DNA of 64,000 bases. Origin: Deltaproteobacteria bacterium (GTDB taxonomy: Bacteria > UBA10199 > JADGCS01). The notes beneath the pieces were generated by a model, which worked only from the letters and a program-made list of their open reading frames with translations, was not told the origin of the DNA and ran no database searches. The stretch covers positions 69,268 to 133,267 of the forward strand of contig JACKPK010000006.1 in the NCBI GenBank assembly GCA_024233595.1, written 5' to 3'. Below are positions 1 through 8,699 of this stretch, piece by piece. The translations under genes and the position numbers were made by a program. Position 1 is the first letter of the stretch. Every line of letters begins with the position of its first letter.

Positions 1-239
1 TAAGAACGAAAACAAGCGTTGAATTTGCGCACAGACACTTCTAAGCGTTCAGCCAGGTCAGATATATTGGCATCGTTATGCAAGTTGTCTTGCATCCAGG
101 TTAAACTTTTTGCGAATAGTAATTCGTCTTTTGTGGCGTTAAATGTGCTCGCTTCAACTTCGCGAACAAATTCGCCAACACTGTTACGCTTGGTTTCAAA
201 GAATCGCGCAACAGTTGCTCTTTTATTCTTAAGTAAGTT
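1..239 (-). CDS. AraC-type HTH regulator, C-terminal fragment running off the left edge
   Basis: Reading the minus strand from 239 to the window edge gives one uninterrupted frame. It contains WMQDNLHNDANISDLAERL followed by EVSVRKFNACFRS, the layout of the first helix-turn-helix of AraC/XylS activators (a WM...H entry helix, an alanine/leucine recognition-scaffold helix, then SVRxFxRxF). The rest of the DNA-binding domain lies left of base 1. Upstream the frame closes at a stop (240-242) and no sensor domain is visible, so the gene is either broken here or damaged like its neighbour glutaredoxin. AraC proteins bind DNA as transcription activators; the ligand cannot be guessed. The family call is fairly secure, the boundaries are not. 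Confidence 0.5.
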
Positions 240-736
240 TTACGAATCGATACAGTTTGGTTTCAGATGCAGTGTTCATGGTGGTTTGCCCTTCATTTTG
301 TTTTGTTGATTTGTGTTTCCATAGTCATAGAAGCAATTGTCAGTTGCCAATTTTTTTAGTTTAGCGACAAATCCTTTTTATTGCTGATTTCAAGGACTTG
401 CAGTGAATCCTTCTCCTACCGAGGACTTTCACACCCATTCGGCCCATTTATGGGGTGTCACGATCTCCTATTACAGGTGGGGACACCTTCCCCCAAACCC
501 ATCTTAGAGTAAAAAGCTTTTAAATTTTTCTTCTCTCCACTTCTTTTTTGCAAAAGAGCGGGATTTTGATCATTTTGCAATAAGTTTTTTCGTAAAAAAT
601 ATAAGCTATTGTGATTATTGTGAATTTTTGAATAGAAAAAATAGGGTGAGCACTCTTCACGACATTTTTGAGAATACCCACCCATTTAATGTGACAATTA
701 TGATAGTTTTGTCAGAGGTGGGGTTAACACCTGATA
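240..736. other. Intergenic, no supported gene
   Basis: No reading frame on either strand shows a recognisable domain, a good ribosome binding site or protein-like composition. The stretch is AT-rich from about 500 to 660. A minus-strand frame at 458-685 is rich in Asn, Lys and Phe, as expected of translated AT-rich noncoding DNA, and was not accepted as a gene. Confidence 0.4.
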
Positions 737-1032
737 TCAAGACTGGTCTAGAGTCTGTTGCAACTCACGTGCAGGTTTTGTTTCTAAGGTGATGTCACAA
801 CCCCCAACGAATTGACCATTAATGTACACTTGCGGGATTGTTGGCCAATTTGAAAAGTCTTTGATGCCTTGGCGCAACTCTTGGCTAGCCAGCACGTTGC
901 GGGTTTCAAAAATCAACCCAAGCTGTCTGAACATCACCAGCGGCCGAAAACCCACATTCCGGCATGTCTTTTTCTGTCATGAAAACAATGACTTTATTGT
1001 TTTCATCGTTTATTTGCTCTTGAACACTCCAT
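737..1032 (-). pseudogene. Monothiol glutaredoxin (Grx4/GrxD type), frameshifted
   Basis: The C-terminal part reads FRQLGLIFETRNVLASQELR then NWPTIPQVYINGQFVGGCDI, diagnostic of CGFS monothiol glutaredoxins, which carry Fe-S clusters and hand them to target proteins. The N-terminal part, VQEQINDENNKVIVFMTEKD then MPECGFSA with the CGFS cluster-binding cysteine, lies in another frame. The shift falls just after CGFSA, near 940-950, and a second single-base shift separates the likely ATG (1030-1032) from the VQEQ frame. Total length of about 98 residues would be normal for the family. As read, the gene cannot be translated in one piece. Because it is otherwise well conserved, sequencing error is as likely as true inactivation. 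Confidence 0.75.
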
Positions 1033-1239
1033 GTTTCTTCCTTTTAAATTATTTTTGAATTTGATTTACAAGGTGATTCCTTGGGCCTGCAGGCAACAAA
1101 AAGCTTACTCTTGCGAGGTACAAACCTAATCAAAAGCATGAATTGGTCCTTAGAGCTCTTTAAGAACTTTCGTTTCTTGCATTTGTTGCGCTTTTGCCCG
1201 TAATTTGCAAAAGATTTAGATGCGATGCGATGATGGTAG

Positions 1240-1345
1240 ATCGTTTGGTCTAGACAGTGGCCTCGCTGGACGCAGTCCCTCTTATGTCTTTAACCTGAGA
1301 AGGTTCCATTAGCACTCCAGAAATCTCCATTTCTGAGACATGATA
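1240..1345 (-). promoter_or_regulatory. Degenerate glycine-riboswitch-like element
   Basis: On the minus strand this stretch contains TTTCTGGAGTGC, then TTCTCAGGTTAAAGACAT and AAGAGGGACTG. The order resembles a glycine aptamer (CTCTGGAGAG ... CTCTCAGGTAAAAGGACAGAGG). The expected central CCGAAGGGGCAA block is not intact and spacing is short, so the element is either decayed or a chance match. The gene downstream on the same strand is the broken glutaredoxin, not a glycine-cleavage or glycine-transport gene, which weakens the call. Confidence 0.3.
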
Positions 1346-1928
1346 CAACGTCCTAAATACAGTTGATGACTTGGAATAATGAAAGGAATAGCAATATATC
1401 CTTCAGGACCAGCCACTAATAATGCGAATTACTTTTAATGAAAATAGTTGGAAAATAAATGGGATAAAATAGAGCCCCAAATCCTCCGCTTTTTTATATT
1501 AATAGCAAAAAATGGCGGGACAGGGAAAAAAATAAAAGCAACTACCTACTGTATTTAATTGGAATGCTTTTTGAAAAGCTATAGAAACAAAGTAAGCCCC
1601 TGTCTAATCGCACTCAAATAAAGTGGGCGACGGTGGGGAGCGCTCAACAAAAACGATCGTACAAATAACCCGAAAAAAATTCTTCCGGAAACATACCACC
1701 GAAGCTTGAATCAAAATGTGGTTGAAAGCCAATGGGAATTTTTAGCTGCGTGAAATTCAGCACCAAAAAATGACACTTTGATAAAATGATTCAAAACAAA
1801 AAGCGCTGGAAAAAATCATAAGAACAAAAGCACAAAAGCTTTTTAAGAACGAATCAGAAAACCGTTTTTCACGACAGTAATTTAGAGCCTCTTTGGCACC
1901 AAATCCCAACATAAAGGGAGGATACACC
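1346..1928. other. Intergenic, no supported gene
   Basis: AT-rich stretch with stops in all frames and no recognisable protein remnant, RNA gene or repeat array. It precedes a small open frame that has a strong ribosome binding site at its right end. Confidence 0.4.
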
Positions 1929-1985
1929 ATGAGCATGGCCGTGATGGCGGCGAAGATTACTTTCGATAAAAAAGACCAACTTTGA
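1929..1985 (+). CDS. Possible 18-residue small ORF with strong Shine-Dalgarno
   Basis: ATG at 1929 is preceded by AAAGGGAGGA with a six-base spacer, the best Shine-Dalgarno sequence in the first 10 kb. The frame reads MSMAVMAAKITFDKKDQL and then TGA. Beyond the TGA the same frame stays open for 15 more codons (IYEIIDFF...). It could be a true leader or small protein, the start of a gene cut short by an indel, or chance. There is no homology to lean on. Confidence 0.25.
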   Translation: MSMAVMAAKITFDKKDQL

Positions 1986-2045
1986 ATTTATGAAATCATT
2001 GATTTTTTTTGTCCAGTCTCACATTTGAGACAATAAATGAGACTA

Positions 2046-2140
2046 ATGACAAGCTCTACTGCTCCACTGATCTATTTGATCAAATGCTCTTTTCCCATTT
2101 CAGATCAGGAGATCAAGTTGATCAGTTGATCAGGAGAGCA
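2046..2140. repeat. GATC-rich noncoding repeat, with an inverted copy at 39365-39391
   Basis: The segment contains AAGCTCTACTGCTCCACTGA followed by TCTATTTG. The reverse complement of nearly the same sequence occurs at 39365-39391. The remainder is dominated by short overlapping TGATC and GATCA words (about eight within 90 bp), like a degenerate micro-repeat. It sits just downstream of the rho stop codon. Confidence 0.5.
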
Positions 2141-2143
2141 TAT

Positions 2144-3661
2144 CTATTTATTCATAGACTCTAAGAAATCAGCGTTGGTGTCTGTGTCCTTAAGTTTATC
2201 GTGCAGAAACTCCATGGTATCAACCACGTTCAAAGCAGCCAATAACTTACGCAACACCCACACACGACTCAACACCTCTGGCGGTTGCAAGAGCTCTTCT
2301 TTACGCGTGCCAGATTTGTTCACATCCATACATGGGAACACACGTTTTTCCATAAGCTTGCGATCAAGATGAATCTCGCTATTACCAGTGCCTTTAAACT
2401 CCTCAAAGATCACCTCGTCCATACGCGATCCTGTATCGATCAAAGCAGTCGCAATGATGGTTAGCGAACCGCCCTGCTCTACGTTACGAGCCGCACCAAA
2501 GAAACGCTTTGGTTTGTGCAAAGCATTGGAATCAACACCACCTGAAAGGATCTTGCCTGATGGCGGAACAACAGTGTTGTAAGCACGCGCCAAACGCGTG
2601 ATCGAATCCAAAAGAATCACAACATCTTTTTTGTGTTCAACCAAACGCTTGGCCTTTTCGATGACCATCTCGGCAACTTGCACGTGTCGTGTAGCAGGTT
2701 CATCAAAGGTTGAACTCACCACTTCGCCTTTAACGTGGCGCTGCATGTCTGTGACTTCCTCTGGACGCTCATCAATGAGCAAGACAATCAAAGACACTTC
2801 AGGATTATTTTTAGTGATGGCGTTAGCAATTTGTTGCATCATCACAGTTTTACCTGTGCGTGGTGGCGCCACAATCAAAGCGCGTTGGCCTTTGCCAATG
2901 GGCACTAATAAATCGATGATTCGCGATGTGTAATCTTTTTTGTCGTATTCAAATTTGAATTTCTCTTCAGGGTACAAAGGCGTGAGGTTATCGAACAAAA
3001 TTTTATTACGCACTTTATCGGCTTGCTCAAAGTTCACATTGTCGACTTTGATCAACGCAAAATAACGCTCGCCCTCTTTGGGAGCACGGATCTGCCCGTA
3101 AACGGTATCGCCCGTGTGCAGGTTGAAACGACGCACCTGAGATGGAGAGACATAAATATCATCAGGACCAGGCAAATAGTTAAAATCTGGAGAACGCAAA
3201 AAGCCAAAACCATCTGGAAGCGTTTCCAAAACACCTTCACCATAAATTTCACCAAAGGCATCGGGCTGCGATTGCAAAATGGCAAAGATCAATTCTTGGC
3301 GCTTTAGGCTCGAAGGGTTTTCGATACCGAACATATCGCCCACCGCGATGAGTTCTTTGATATCGACCTCTTTAAGATCTTTTAGGTAGATGGTTTCGCC
3401 AGTAAAATACTGTGCTAAATTAGGAGCTTCTTTTTCCAATTGTTTTTTATCAATCTCAACAGGCTCTTTTGGAATCGCATCACGAACTTTATTAGCATCG
3501 CTAGCGTTGCTGGTGTTGCCATTGCCATCGCGATCATTGCGTGGTCTGGTGTTACGACGACCACCGTTATCGCGACTGCTGCGACGACCGCCACTGCGAC
3601 GATTTGAATCTTTTGATTTGCTAGAACCTTGGTTATCAGGATCTGATGTTCTCATGCTCAT
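2144..3661 (-). CDS. rho: Transcription termination factor Rho
   Basis: Hexameric RNA-dependent ATPase that ends transcription at unstructured C-rich RNA. The 505-residue protein has a roughly 70-residue Arg/Asn/Gly-rich N-terminal extension of low complexity, common in this phylum and absent from E. coli Rho (about 420 residues). It then has the Rho N-terminal and cold-shock-like RNA-binding domains (GFGFLRSPDFNYLPGPDDIY) and a RecA-fold ATPase core: Walker A VAPPRTGKT near residue 267, LIDERPEEVTDM and SGGVDSNALHKPKRFFGAAR. Start is ATG at 3661, with AAGAG a few bases upstream; a second ATG follows two codons later. It is monocistronic and divergent from argH. The assignment is certain. Confidence 0.98.
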   Translation of the reverse strand: MSMRTSDPDNQGSSKSKDSNRRSGGRRSSRDNGGRRNTRPRNDRDGNGNTSNASDANKVRDAIPKEPVEIDKKQLEKEAPNLAQYFTGETIYLKDLKEVDIKELIAVGDMFGIENPSSLKRQELIFAILQSQPDAFGEIYGEGVLETLPDGFGFLRSPDFNYLPGPDDIYVSPSQVRRFNLHTGDTVYGQIRAPKEGERYFALIKVDNVNFEQADKVRNKILFDNLTPLYPEEKFKFEYDKKDYTSRIIDLLVPIGKGQRALIVAPPRTGKTVMMQQIANAITKNNPEVSLIVLLIDERPEEVTDMQRHVKGEVVSSTFDEPATRHVQVAEMVIEKAKRLVEHKKDVVILLDSITRLARAYNTVVPPSGKILSGGVDSNALHKPKRFFGAARNVEQGGSLTIIATALIDTGSRMDEVIFEEFKGTGNSEIHLDRKLMEKRVFPCMDVNKSGTRKEELLQPPEVLSRVWVLRKLLAALNVVDTMEFLHDKLKDTDTNADFLESMNK

Positions 3662-3935
3662 ATTTTACTCTTTTTTGGATTGATGATCGGCCAACCTGGC
3701 CTCTTGGAAAATGAAATGATGATTTTAAAATAAATGATATTTCAATAAGGTTGAGATTACGCCTGCCTTAGCTTTTATTTCACAGGATTATCCTTAACCA
3801 GCTGTGCAAATTTTTGGGGAAGGCAGAAAGAATGGCCCTTCGAAAAGAACCTCTACGATTATCTCTTATGAGTCGGCATGGGTCAATAGGAATTTACCTT
3901 GCTTCACGAGCACAAAACATGAAATAGCCTCGCCC

Positions 3936-5327
3936 ATGAGCAAAAAAGCCTGGAGCGGCCGATTTTCTAAGTCAGAACACCCTCTTATGGAACGATTCAA
4001 CGCGTCGATCCCCTTTGATATCCGCCTCTACCAAGAAGACATCCAAGGCAGCCTGGCTCACGCCCAAACACTGGCCGAATCTGGCATTTTAAGCAAAAAT
4101 GAGCTCAAAAAACTGCAAAACGGCCTCGAAAAAGTAAAAAAAGAACTCGAATCCGGCGATTTTAGTCCAAACCTAGCTCACGAAGATATTCACATGGCCG
4201 TTGAAGCGCGTCTGACCGAAATCATTGGCCCTTTGGGGGGCAAATTGCATTCGGGACGCAGTCGCAATGACCAGGTGGCATTGGACACACGTTTATTTGT
4301 ACGCCGACAAACCTTAGAAACATGCCACCGCATCTCGGCATTGCAGCAAAGCTTACTGAATTTAGCCGACAAAAATCTAAACACCATCTTGCCTGGCTAC
4401 ACTCATTTGCAACGTGCTCAGCCCATTAGCTTAGCGCATCACTTGCTTGCTTACTTCGAAATGCTAGAACGCGACTTCTCACGCTTTGCCGACAACTTCG
4501 AACGCATGAATGCCTGCCCTCTTGGCGCTGGCGCTTTGGCAGGCAGCCCACTTAAATTAGATCGCGAAAAAACAGCGCAAGCACTTGGCTTTGAAGACAT
4601 AACCCACAACAGCTTAGACACTGTTTCTGATCGCGACTTTGTTTTAGATTTTCTTTTTGCAGCCAGCACTCTCATGATGCACTTGTCTCGCCTGGCCGAA
4701 GAGCTTGTGATTTGGAACAGCCAAGAATTTGGTTTTGTGAATTTGCCACAAGAGTTCTGCACAGGCTCATCCATGATGCCGCAAAAGGTCAACCCAGATG
4801 CGCCCGAATTGGTGCGCGGAAAATGTGGCCGCGTTTATGGCAACCTGGTGGCTCTGTTAACAACCATGAAAGCCTTACCTCTTGCGTACAACAAAGACAT
4901 GCAAGAAGACAAAGAACCTCTTTTTGATAGCGCAGACACCATCTTGATGTGTTTGGAAGTTTTTCAAAACATGCTCGCGCAAACATCATTCAACACAGAA
5001 AAAATGCGGGCCGCAACCAAAGACGGCTTCGTGCTCGCAACCGATGTTGCCGATTATCTTGTCCAAAAAAACATCCCTTTTCGCGAAGCCCATGCCGTTG
5101 TTGGCCAACTGGTCCAGCATTGCCAAAAAAACGCCATTGGTCTGGAAGACTTGGATTTAAGCACCTTGCAGAGATTTTCAAATGCTTTTAAAAATGATGT
5201 CTCTAAAATCATGAACATCGAAAACAGCGTGAACGCTCGTCAAACATTAGGAGGCACTAACTTGGCTCTGGTTAAAAAAGAACTGAGCCGTGCCAAAGGG
5301 ATTTTGAAAAAAAGGAATTCACCATGA
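3936..5327 (+). CDS. argH: Argininosuccinate lyase
   Basis: Splits argininosuccinate into arginine and fumarate, the last step of arginine synthesis, in the cytoplasm. The protein has 463 residues, the usual length. The family signature GSSMMPQKVNPD lies near residues 278-289, and the N-terminal AWSGRF and HSGRSRNDQVALDTRL blocks are intact. The frame is open 44 codons further upstream, but that segment is not protein-like, and the conserved MSKKAWSGRF start fixes the ATG at 3936. The gene overlaps the start of lysA by 4 bp (ATGA), so the two are translationally coupled. Pairing of argH with lysA is common in proteobacteria. Confidence 0.97.
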   Translation: MSKKAWSGRFSKSEHPLMERFNASIPFDIRLYQEDIQGSLAHAQTLAESGILSKNELKKLQNGLEKVKKELESGDFSPNLAHEDIHMAVEARLTEIIGPLGGKLHSGRSRNDQVALDTRLFVRRQTLETCHRISALQQSLLNLADKNLNTILPGYTHLQRAQPISLAHHLLAYFEMLERDFSRFADNFERMNACPLGAGALAGSPLKLDREKTAQALGFEDITHNSLDTVSDRDFVLDFLFAASTLMMHLSRLAEELVIWNSQEFGFVNLPQEFCTGSSMMPQKVNPDAPELVRGKCGRVYGNLVALLTTMKALPLAYNKDMQEDKEPLFDSADTILMCLEVFQNMLAQTSFNTEKMRAATKDGFVLATDVADYLVQKNIPFREAHAVVGQLVQHCQKNAIGLEDLDLSTLQRFSNAFKNDVSKIMNIENSVNARQTLGGTNLALVKKELSRAKGILKKRNSP

Positions 5328-6589
5328 CACAATTTGCTCACTTTGATTACAAAGATGGAAAGCTCTTTTGCGAAAACACCGATGTGGAACTCATTGCCAA
5401 AAAGCAAGGGACTCCTCTTTATATATACAGCTACCAAGCGCTTGTTGATCAGTACCAGGCCATGACAGGTGCATTTGAAAAACACGATCACCTCATTTGC
5501 TTTTCTGTTAAAGCCAATTCGAATAAATCCATTTTAAAAACATTTTTTAACTTGGGTGCTGGTGCCGATGTTGTGAGCGGTGGCGAATTACGACGTGCGC
5601 TTGATGCCGGCTGCGATCCAAAAAAGATCGTGTTTTCTGGTGTCGGCAAAACCAGCGAAGAAATTCATTTGGCACTCAGCGAAGGCATTTACCAATTCAA
5701 TGTCGAAAGTGAGCAAGAGCTAGAAAACATCCAACGCGTGGCATCCTTTTTAGATTTTAAAGCCGCCATTGCTTTACGAGTGAACCCCGATGTCGATGCC
5801 AAAACGCACCCCTACATTTCCACAGAGGACTCAAAAGAATAAATTTGGCATTAGCTGTTGCCAGCAGCACTTTATCAAAAAGCCGCTCAAATGAGTCACA
5901 TCAGCATTCAAGGCATCGATTGCCACATTGGTTCGCAGCTAACTGACATGCAACCCTTTGCTGATGCCATGAAAAAAATCCGCGATCTTGTTTTAAATCT
6001 AAAAAAGTGAAGCAATCCCATTAAAAAAACATCGACATTAGCGGAGGCTTAGGAATTCGTTACAAAGACGAAGAAAACAAAAACTCCTCACACAGTTGAA
6101 GCCATTTTTGAGTCAACTGTAGAGACCTTTGATTGCCGCCTTGTTCTAAACCGGCCGTTTCTCTTGACAGGTAACGGCGGGCTCGTCAACAAGTTGTTAC
6201 CTAAAAAAGGCGGAAGAAGGGACAGCAATTTCCACCAATAGGACGGCGCTTAACGACCTGATGTTCTATGGTTTATCAAGCGTATCACGAAATCAACCCT
6301 GTGGAATGATCAGCAACGTCACTTGACATTGCCGGTCTGCATTTGCGAAACCACCGATTGCTTTTGCTTCCGCGTGTGAAGGCGCAGCTCACCGCTCCTA
6401 TGAATACTTTGGCTATCATGAGCGTGAGGCGCTTACGGCATGTCCATGGCCAGCACTATATACAGCTATCGCCTTAATCAGAGGTTTTATGAGACAAAGA
6501 ATTTTATGTGATCAAAAACCAGACTTCCGTTTGAAGACATCACACAACGCGAGTCTTTACCTGAATTCTCAAAAAAAGATGTTGGTTAA
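5324..6589 (+). pseudogene. lysA: Diaminopimelate decarboxylase, 3' half riddled with frameshifts
   Basis: LysA is a PLP enzyme that converts meso-diaminopimelate to lysine. The first 172 codons are perfect, with the PLP lysine in ICFSVKANSNK near residue 64. Near 5825-5845 the frame breaks (HPYIST, then NKFGI in another frame). Beyond it the expected motifs appear in order but in alternating frames: GIDCHIGSQLTDM (about 5915), a GGLGIRYKDEENK block (about 6040), FLTGNGGLVNK (about 6165), CETTDCFCFRVK (the CESGD region, about 6340) and AYGMSMAS (about 6435). At least six indels are needed. The abrupt change from intact to shredded sequence suggests local sequence error or recent decay. The true stop is probably the TAA at 6587-6589. 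Confidence 0.85.
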
Positions 6590-6600
6590 TACAAAGATAC

Positions 6601-6638
6601 CTTCCTCCCTTTGTAAGGGGAGGATTGAGGTGGGGTAG
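6601..6638. repeat. Palindromic intergenic element
   Basis: CTTCCTCCCTTTGTAAGG followed by GGAGGATTGAGGTGGGG forms a hairpin (TCCTCCCTTTG / TAAGGGGAGGA) with a conserved-looking tail. From general experience, similar palindromes recur between genes in many uncultured-bacterium genomes. Here it lies between two convergent broken genes and may help end transcription. Confidence 0.45.
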
Positions 6639-6656
6639 ATTTTTAATTACTCAAAA

Positions 6657-7562
6657 TTAGTACAAAGCCATTTGTTGATTTTGCTTTACGTGCTCCTGAA
6701 TATCTTCGTTATAAAGAATTCCTAAGCGTTTGGTCACATTGCCACCACCTGAAGGAAAGGTGACCACTTCACCATTTAAATTCAGCAATGCTTTTTGACC
6801 GGCATGACCCCACGAGTGGCGCTAGAAACAAAACACTCTGTGGCGTTTTTAAGATCTTCCACTTTAATCAAACGCAAATGAAATGGAATTTTATTCACCT
6901 GACACAATTTGTGCAAAGTGGTGCGCGTGATGCCTTTTAGGTTACCGGATTCGTCCGCCGGTGTAGCCACCTCGCCATTGATCACAAAAGAAATATTGGA
7001 ATTAGACGCCTCAGTGAATTCACCTTTGCGGTTTAAAAATCACAGCGTCATCCGCACCCAAATCTTTGGCCTCGGCAACAGCCAAAACGTTATTCAGGTA
7101 GTTGCCACCTTTAATATTCGGGTTCAACGCCTCGGTAGGGTTACGACGCACAGAAGGAATGGCCAAATGCACACCTTCGTCATAAAACTTTTGATTCCAA
7201 TTTGGTTTTTGTTTGACCAAGATCACATACCGCTCTGTGGAAGCCTGGGGTTCAGGGTCTATGGCGCCTTCACACGCGTGATGATGAGACGCAGACGTAA
7301 ATTTCGTCTTGCCCACGCAGCACTGCACCTGACTCTTGCACAGTGCGCTTGGGATCTGATCGTAAATTTCTTGATGAGGAAAGATGCTACCAAGCAAATC
7401 GCACGAGTTTTTCCAACGCTCCATGTGTGCTCTTTTAAAAATGCAAGGCACGGCATTAATCGTGCTGTCACTTCGTAAAATGGAAATCACCATATAAAAA
7501 CCCACGATCTAAATGACGGGAATCTTGGTGATATCTTCGATCGGCGTGATCACGCCGCACAT
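6657..7562 (-). pseudogene. Class IV aminotransferase (branched-chain/D-amino-acid type), frameshifted
   Basis: Read across three frames, the minus strand gives a nearly complete fold-type IV PLP aminotransferase of about 300 residues. It runs from MCGVITPIEDITKIPVI through AVPCIF/HMERWKNSCDLLG, TERYVILVKQKPNWN, the PLP-lysine segment NPNIKGGNYLNN, DDAVI, GNLKGITRTTLHKL (PLP-phosphate binding) and ECFVSSATRGVMPV to NQQMALY and a TAA at 6657. Frame changes fall near 7505, 7300-7420, 7020 and 6785. The GNYLNN and GITR motifs fit branched-chain aminotransferase (IlvE) or a D-amino-acid transaminase; the distinction cannot be made here. It lies in the same damaged patch as lysA. Confidence 0.75.
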
Positions 7563-7649
7563 TGGCTGTGGCTTATAACACACCCCAAAATCGTTATGGC
7601 CATGGACAATTGTCAGGACTATATAAAACTGCGGAGAGTCGGCTCGCTC

Positions 7650-7898
7650 CCCTTCAATCATTTCGCATGTGCCCGAAACCTTGGTCCGTCCCTTTTGTGT
7701 TGCGAGAGAGGGATTCTCAGCCTTTACGTTCAATCGCTCACTCGGCTTCGAGCCGCCCATAGCTTCGCTTGCATCCGCTCTGGCGTATTTCCATTCTACC
7801 GTCGGCGCTCGCTTTCGGTCTGGCTCTCCTCAATCATTTTCTCAAATAAAAAGCCTGCCCCTTGGTCCGGTCCTTTTGTATTGCGGAGAGAGGGATTC
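7650..7898 (-). repeat. Duplicated tRNA-Ser 3' end plus downstream flank
   Basis: The block at 7650-7716 (CAATCATTT ... CCTTGGTCC ... CCTTTTGTGTTGCGAGAGA then GGGATTC) is repeated with small differences at 7828-7898, where it forms the 3' end of tRNA-Ser and its flank. The left copy therefore looks like a detached tRNA tail about 180 bp away. Such partial tRNA duplications arise by integration at a tRNA end or by simple tandem duplication followed by decay. No integrase gene is present. Confidence 0.5.
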
Positions 7899-7965
7899 GA
7901 ACCTCGTTACGCGTTAACGCAAACACGCTTCAAGCGTGCGCTTCAACCACTGGCTACCTTCTGCC
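7883..7965 (-). tRNA. tRNA-Ser (probably GGA anticodon), with several missing bases
   Basis: The minus strand shows a class II tRNA: AGTGGTTGAAG (D arm), CGCACGCTTGAAGCGTG (anticodon arm), a long variable arm GCGTTAACGCG, GAGGTTCGAATCCCTC (T arm) and an acceptor end with GC. Compared with a normal Ser(GGA) tRNA, bases are missing in several places: CCGAG is CCAG, AAGGC is AAGC, the anticodon loop TTGGAAA is TTGAA, GAGGGTTC is GAGGTTC, and the acceptor is short. A five-base anticodon loop cannot function. Most losses fall in runs of identical bases, which points to homopolymer sequencing error. Confidence 0.6.
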
Positions 7966-8623
7966 TTGCGGGCAGACAGCCTAATGTTCTACTTTCTACT
8001 GCTCGTAATCATTTACCCCGCAGAGTTAAGGTCTAAGAGCTCCCAAACCGTTCCTCGTTATGATGCTCTAAGAGAAGATACCAGTTTCGCCCGGCGGGGC
8101 CTTATAAACTGAAACGTCATCGGGAAAACGAAGTGCCATTGAGAACGTTGGGGCTTCATTTTGCTCCGATGAAGTTTAGCGAAGTCGGGCCTTCAAAATT
8201 CAATTATCAATGGGGACTTTGTAGGGTCCCATACTTCGGCAGAGCGTCTAAAAATTTGTAAACTTTCTTTAACATTCATATCCTGCGAAGTTTCAGCCGG
8301 CTATGAACGCCCTTAACGTCATCATCAAGCAGGAGAATCACAATAAAAAGCTGCTCTACCGTCTTGACTAAGGCCTTAAACCCATTTGATAAGAAATGAA
8401 AGCTCAACACGCATCTCAAGCCCAGAAGCCTGAGCAGATCCCAACAAACCGGTGCCCTTCAACAAAACTTTCGCAGTTCTATTTGGATCAAAGAAAAAAA
8501 CGAATGGAAACTGTATTTTCACCAAGCCACACCTTCAGCATCCTGAAAGCAAAATTTTCTGGATCCCCCAACAGAGAACAGAAACTGCGCATCAATTGCA
8601 GTATGACATGATAGGATAGACGC
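7966..8623. other. Intergenic, no supported gene
   Basis: No frame with protein-like composition and no recognisable RNA. A GC-rich hairpin (CGCCCGGCGGGGCC near 8088-8101) is the only local structure. A plus-strand frame at 8396-8611 lacks a ribosome binding site and is not convincing. Confidence 0.35.
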
Positions 8624-8666
8624 AAAAAAGCCCCTAAATCTAAATTAAGATCTAGAGGCTATTTTT
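8624..8666 (-). terminator. Rho-independent terminator of the PuuD-like gene
   Basis: Read on the minus strand, AGCCTCTAGATCT pairs with AGATTTAGGGGCT around a short loop and is followed by TTTTTT. It lies 34 bases downstream of the stop codon of the membrane-protein gene at 8700. Confidence 0.75.
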
Positions 8667-8699
8667 AAAATTCAGAAATTTGCCAATGCTGGCAAAAAT

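Noticed and set aside
380..500. A minus-strand GGGTGTGAAAGTCCTCGGTA-like stretch resembling group II intron 5' sequence
   Set aside because: Only a short word matches; no domain V hairpin and no reverse-transcriptase ORF are nearby.
458..685. 75-codon minus-strand ORF
   Set aside because: Lys/Asn/Phe-rich translation of AT-rich DNA, no ribosome binding site and no protein-like pattern.
8396..8611. 71-codon plus-strand ORF
   Set aside because: No Shine-Dalgarno, no recognisable motif, located in a stretch without other coding signs.
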